Shown: positions 6,024-9,321 of the stretch, piece after piece
How positions within the stretch are numbered: the first letter of the stretch is position 1
Layout of the letters: each line of letters starts with the position of its first letter
NCBI GenBank assembly: GCA_947383685.1
Contig: CANDEE010000062.1
Coordinates: 1 to 9,321 of the forward strand
Source: an uncultured Pseudoflavonifractor sp.
GTDB lineage: Bacteria; Bacillota; Clostridia; Oscillospirales; Oscillospiraceae
Direction of reading: 5' to 3'
DNA length: 9,321 nt
Made by a program: the position numbers and the translations under genes
Notes under the pieces: generated by a model
Told to the model about the DNA's origin: nothing
Databases searched by the model: none
Seen by the model: only the letters and a program-made list of their open reading frames with translations

Positions 6024-6851
6024 GCTGATGGACGCAAACCGGTTCCGCCTCAAGCGGGATACCGTATTTTGGGCCTGCTTTGCCGTTCTGGCGTGCCTGT
6101 CGGCGGCGGTGACGGCCAACGGCTGCCGGCAGTGCCGGGCCATGGCGGCGGAGAGCTATACGGTGGCCTTGGAAGGGGTCTGCTTTCGAATCGCTCCGGC
6201 AGTGGCGGTATGTGTGGCGGTATTTGCAGGCTTATATCTGGGAACGGATCACAGCGAGGGAGCCTTTCGGAACCGCCTGATGGTAGGCTATAGCCGGGAT
6301 CAGGTCTATCTGTCGGGGTTGGGGACAACCATGACGGCGGCCCTGGCTTTTCTGGCGGCATGGCTTCTGGGAAGCGGCGCACTGGCCCTTCCCAACAGAG
6401 ATTTTTGGCAAATGGGAGCGGGGCAAACGGCCCTTCTCATTCTGGTGGCTGTGGGGGCCGTCCTGTCCCTGGCCTCCATCCTGACTGTGGTGGGGATGCT
6501 TGCGGAGAAAAAATCCACCGCCGCGGTGGTCTCCATCCTGATCGTTTTGGGACTGCTGCTGGCGGCCACCTGGCTCTACTCCCGGCTCCAGAGCCGGAGA
6601 TGGAGACCGGACTTATCATTACCGCTCAGGGGATGCAGTGGGGTGATCCTACTCCCAATCCCCGCTACGTGAGCGGAATGATGAGACGGGTTTATGAGGC
6701 ACTTCTGGACGTGCTGCCCACCGGACAGGTGGTTCTGCTTGCCGATATGGCGGTGTCGAAACCTCTTTTGAACCTTGGGGCTTCTGTGGCGGTGACTGGG
6801 ATCGCGGCCCTGAGCGGAGCGGCCCTGTTCCGCAAAAAGGATTTGAAATAA
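6016..6851 (+). pseudogene. ABC-2 type permease partner of the ATPase, frameshifted near 6591
   Basis: Membrane subunit of the exporter. The first frame runs from ATG 6016 (AGGAGGGG at 6002-6009, inside the ATPase gene) to a TGA at 6670-6672, 218 residues. It has five predicted membrane helices at about residues 17-35, 58-75, 101-123, 137-163 and 168-190. After Q192 (codon 6589-6591) the frame turns into non-hydrophobic sequence (SRRWRPD). The -1 frame from 6591 instead gives EPEMETGLIITAQG, then NPRYVSGMMRRVYEALLDVLPTGQ, a sixth helix and the basic tail FRKKDLK ending at 6851. This is the expected C-terminus of BcrB-like ABC-2 permeases. Joined at 6591 the protein would be 278 residues, a normal size. 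No slippery heptamer is visible, so the cause is a single-base deletion or a sequence error. If real, the product lacks its last helix and the exporter is probably inactive. Confidence 0.82.
6582..6597 (+). other. Inverted repeat at the permease frameshift junction
   Basis: CCGGCTC (6582-6588) and GAGCCGG (6591-6597) form a perfect 7-bp inverted repeat around CA (6589-6590). The frame change falls exactly here. Adding one G after the CA-G would restore the frame as R-L-Q-E-P-E-M. It would also extend the palindrome to 8 bp with a one-base centre. Confidence 0.7.
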
Positions 6852-6860
6852 ACAACATAC

Positions 6861-6901
6861 AAAAACGCCATCCAGAGGTAATCTCTCTGGATGGCATTTT
6901 T
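6861..6901. terminator. Bidirectional intrinsic terminator between permease and fruK
   Basis: An 11-bp stem, GCCATCCAGAG (6867-6877) with CTCTGGATGGC (6885-6895), is flanked by AAAAA (6861-6865) on the left and ATTTTT (6896-6901) on the right. It therefore has a T-tract on either strand. It lies in the 61-base gap between two convergent genes and can end both transcripts. Confidence 0.93.
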
Positions 6902-6912
6902 GCGGATTTCGT

Positions 6913-7818
6913 TCAGGAAAGCTGCCGGTAAGCGGCCTCAATTTCCTCCCTGGTGGCCAGCCCCAGCGAGAAGGCCGTGGCGCTCCCGGCGGCTACCGCC
7001 AGGCGAAGGGCTTCTTCACAGCCCTTTTCCCAGGCTGTCAGGAATCCGGCCACGGTGGAATCTCCCGCTCCCACAGAGTTTTTGAGCTGCCCCGCAGGGG
7101 CTTTCTGGACATACGCCTTTCCGTCCTGGGCCGCCAAAAGGGCCCCGTGCTTGCCCAGAGAGACCATTACGTTCTGGGTTCCCTGCTGCCGCAGCTCCTG
7201 GGCTGCCTCGGTCAGAGCGGGCAGATCGTCGGGAGCCAGCTCCCGGCCCACCAGTTCCCCCAGCTCCTGATGGTTGGGCTTCACCAAAAAGGGGCGATAG
7301 GGCAGGGAATAGGCCAGCAAGTCCCCGGTGGCGTCCACCACAAAACGGATGCCCCGGCCCGAGAGCCTTTTCAAAATGTCCTCATAGGTGTGGGGAGAGA
7401 GGGAAAAAGGAATAGAGCCGGAGAGGATAAGGGTATCCCCCTCCTTGAGCCTGTCCAGCTTGGCCCAAAGCTCCTCCACCGCCGATGGGGGAATATCCGG
7501 CCCCCGCCCGTTCAGCTCGGTCTCCACCTGCCCCTTGATCTTCACATTGATCCGGGTATACCCGGCGGGGAGAAAGACGAAATCCGTCTTGACCCCTACC
7601 TTTTCAATGCGCGCCCGCAGCAGCTCTCCCGTATCCCCGGCCAAAAAGCCCAGAGCGGTATTCTCCATCCCCAGCTGGGCCAGCACGATAGACACATTGA
7701 TGCCCTTGCCCCCCACCTGCAATTCCTCGCTCTCGGCCCGGTTGGTTTCGCCGGGGAGGAAGGAGGGCATTTGCATCACATAATCCAGGGCGGGGTTAAA
7801 GGTGACGGTGTAGATCAT
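6913..7818 (-). CDS. fruK: 1-phosphofructokinase-type PfkB carbohydrate kinase
   Basis: Phosphorylates a sugar phosphate with ATP, most likely fructose-1-phosphate to fructose-1,6-bisphosphate. The 301-residue length is normal. It starts MIYTVTFNPALDY, the FruK/LacC-type opening. Next come VGGKGINVS (35-43, PfkB signature 1), TRINVKIKG (88-96, substrate region), TLILSGSIP (129-137), VVDATGD (160-166), PFLVKPNHQEL (176-186) and the catalytic NSVGAGDS (247-254). D253 is the likely base and the following residues form the anion hole. Tagatose-6-phosphate kinase (LacC) is the main alternative; sequence alone does not fully separate them. Start: AGGAGGT (7825-7831), six bases from ATG. The gene lies 21 bases after gltX on the same strand with no promoter between them, so it is probably co-transcribed. 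The usual partners fruR and the fructose PTS fruA are absent from the window. Confidence 0.9.
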   Translation of the reverse strand: MIYTVTFNPALDYVMQMPSFLPGETNRAESEELQVGGKGINVSIVLAQLGMENTALGFLAGDTGELLRARIEKVGVKTDFVFLPAGYTRINVKIKGQVETELNGRGPDIPPSAVEELWAKLDRLKEGDTLILSGSIPFSLSPHTYEDILKRLSGRGIRFVVDATGDLLAYSLPYRPFLVKPNHQELGELVGRELAPDDLPALTEAAQELRQQGTQNVMVSLGKHGALLAAQDGKAYVQKAPAGQLKNSVGAGDSTVAGFLTAWEKGCEEALRLAVAAGSATAFSLGLATREEIEAAYRQLS

Positions 7819-7839
7819 GGGGAGACCTCCTATCTCGAT

Positions 7840-9321
7840 TCAGGACAACTGGGCAATGCCCTGCTCCATCCGCCTCAAGGTTTCTTCCTTACCCAAAATG
7901 TGGCACAGCTCCACCGCCCCGCCGGGGGTGACGGCCTTGCCGGAGAGGGCGGTGCGCACAGGCCACATGATGCGCCCGTTTTTCAGCTCCAGCTTTTCCG
8001 CCAGGCCTACCAGAGCGTCGTGGATGGAATCGTATGTCCACTCGGAAAGTCCTTCCAGCACAGGCAGGGTGACCTTCAAAGCCTCCAGCGAGTTCTGCTC
8101 ATCGGTTTTCATTTTCTTGTGGCAATAGAGCTCGTTGGAGTATTCGGGCAGGGCGTCGAAAAAGTCCACCTGGGGAGCAATGTCCAGCAGGGTGTCGCAC
8201 CGGCCCTGAACCAGGGGGGCCACCAGCTTCAAGTCCACTTGGGGAGCGTGGACGGCGTCCTTCAGGTATGGCTCCGCCGCAGCGTAGAACTCCTCGGGGG
8301 ACAGAGAGCGCAGATAGTTGGCGTTGAAGTATTTCAGCTTTTCTATGTCAAAGATGGCGGGGGATTTGGAGATGCCCGCCAGGTCAAAAACCTCCGCCAG
8401 CTCGGGAAGGGTAAAGAACTCCCGCTCGGCGTTCTCCCCCTTTGGAGCCCAGCCCAGCAGGGCCACATAGTTGAGGATGGCCCCGGTAAGATATCCCTGC
8501 TCCTTCAAGTCCTCATAGGAGGGGTCGCCGTGCCGCTTGGACATCTTGTTGTGGGCGTCCCGCATGACGGGGGAGCAGTGAATATAATCGGGAACCTTCC
8601 AGCCGAAACCCTCATAAAGCAGGTTATATTTGGGGGCGGAGGACAGGTACTCGCTGCCCCGCACCACATGGGTGATGCCCATGAGGTGGTCGTCGATGAC
8701 GTTGGCAAAATTATAGGTGGGCAGGCCGTCCCGCTTGAGCAGCACCTGGTCGTCCAGAGTGGCGTTGTCCACGGTAATGTCTCCGAAAACCACGTCATGG
8801 AAAGTGGTCTGACCCTCCCTGGGAATCTTCTGGCGGATGACATAGGGTTCTCCTGCCGCCACCCGGGCCTTGGCGTCCTCCAAGGAGAGGGAGCGGCAGG
8901 GGTCGTCGGCCCGCTCAAAATCCCCGGAGTCCTCGGCGGACTCGGCCTTCTCACAGAAGCAGTAGTAGGCTCCGCCCTTCTCCACCAGAAGCTGGGCATA
9001 CTTGGCGTAAAAGGATTTCCGCTCAGTCTGGATATAGGGGCCCACGGGGCCGCCCATATCGGGGCCCTCGTCCCAGGTAAGGCCGCACTCCTTCAGGGTC
9101 TTGTAAATGACGTCGGTGGCGCCCTCCACCAGCCGGCCCTGGTCGGTGTCCTCAATGCGGAGGATAAACTTTCCGCCCTGATTCCGGGCGATAAGCCAGG
9201 TATAGAGGGCGGTGCGCAGATTGCCCACGTGCATATATCCCGTGGGGGAGGGGGCGAACCGGGTGCGGACCTCCCCGGTGGGAATGGGCTTTTCCATTTC
9301 TTCAAACCATGTCATATCCAT
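7840..9321 (-). CDS. gltX: Glutamyl-tRNA synthetase
   Basis: Attaches glutamate to tRNA-Glu in the cytoplasm (class I synthetase). The frame from the ATG at 9321 gives 493 residues, full family length. Motifs: RFAPSPTGYMHVGNLRTALY with HVGN (31-34) as the HIGH motif; ILRIEDTDQGR (53-63); YYCFC with C121 and C123, plus C142, resembling the zinc-binding insert of some bacterial GluRS; LPTYNFANVIDDHLMGITHVVRG in the active-site fold; and KMSKR (259-263). The helical anticodon-binding domain follows to the C-terminus. The first ATG coincides with the window edge, so its ribosome site cannot be seen. Methionines at residues 3 and 9 are other possible starts. Many Clostridia use a non-discriminating GluRS with GatCAB to make Gln-tRNA; I cannot tell which type this is. 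It is followed closely by fruK. Confidence 0.95.
   Translation of the reverse strand: MDMTWFEEMEKPIPTGEVRTRFAPSPTGYMHVGNLRTALYTWLIARNQGGKFILRIEDTDQGRLVEGATDVIYKTLKECGLTWDEGPDMGGPVGPYIQTERKSFYAKYAQLLVEKGGAYYCFCEKAESAEDSGDFERADDPCRSLSLEDAKARVAAGEPYVIRQKIPREGQTTFHDVVFGDITVDNATLDDQVLLKRDGLPTYNFANVIDDHLMGITHVVRGSEYLSSAPKYNLLYEGFGWKVPDYIHCSPVMRDAHNKMSKRHGDPSYEDLKEQGYLTGAILNYVALLGWAPKGENAEREFFTLPELAEVFDLAGISKSPAIFDIEKLKYFNANYLRSLSPEEFYAAAEPYLKDAVHAPQVDLKLVAPLVQGRCDTLLDIAPQVDFFDALPEYSNELYCHKKMKTDEQNSLEALKVTLPVLEGLSEWTYDSIHDALVGLAEKLELKNGRIMWPVRTALSGKAVTPGGAVELCHILGKEETLRRMEQGIAQLS

Noticed and set aside
6582..6602. Programmed -1 ribosomal frameshifting in the permease
   Set aside because: No X-XXY-YYZ slippery heptamer is present at the junction. 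The inverted repeat lies on the junction itself instead of 5-9 bases downstream.
1..9321. CRISPR array, tRNA or rRNA gene, insertion sequence, phage or integrase gene
   Set aside because: I saw no regularly spaced direct repeats, tRNA-like cloverleaf, transposase motif or terminal inverted repeats. The only direct repeats are within the SLH gene and follow its protein repeats.

Overview
The window looks like ordinary chromosome from a GC-rich member of the Clostridia, probably an Oscillospiraceae-type gut anaerobe (Flavonifractor, Lawsonibacter or Oscillibacter-like). This is an inference. It rests on GC-rich coding DNA with AT-rich gaps, strong AGGAGG ribosome binding sites, sigma-A-type promoters, compact intrinsic terminators, a secreted protein with S-layer homology (SLH) motifs, a DegV protein and a BcrA-type ABC transporter. 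I see no tRNA, rRNA, CRISPR array, insertion sequence, integrase or phage gene.

Layout, left to right. Bases 1-482 (minus) are the 5' end of leuS, with a clear promoter at 534-562. Bases 618-3356 (minus) encode a 912-residue secreted protein with SLH motifs in its middle and three copies of an unrecognised ~110-residue repeat. It has its own promoter and a strong terminator that separates it from leuS. Divergent from it at 3573-4130 (plus) is a small circularly permuted NlpC/P60 (papain-like) protein, closed by a terminator. A DegV/FakB-type fatty-acid-binding protein follows at 4273-5139 (plus) with its own promoter and a terminator-like hairpin. Next is a two-gene ABC exporter: a BcrA/LanF-type ATPase (5304-6023), overlapped by 8 bases by an ABC-2 permease (6016-6851). 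The permease reading frame is broken by an apparent single-base loss near 6591. A bidirectional terminator at 6861-6901 separates it from the convergent gltX-fruK pair: glutamyl-tRNA synthetase (7840-9321, minus), followed 21 bases later by a 1-phosphofructokinase-type PfkB kinase (6913-7818, minus).

Functionally the window mixes translation housekeeping (leuS, gltX), sugar phosphate metabolism (fruK), lipid or fatty-acid handling (DegV), envelope biology (SLH protein, permuted NlpC/P60 protein) and probable peptide-antibiotic export or self-protection (the ABC pair). These are separate transcription units, and I see no single multi-gene new system. The points most worth a second look are the permease frameshift, which sits in the centre of an inverted repeat, the repeat architecture of the SLH protein, and the orphan fruK downstream of gltX.
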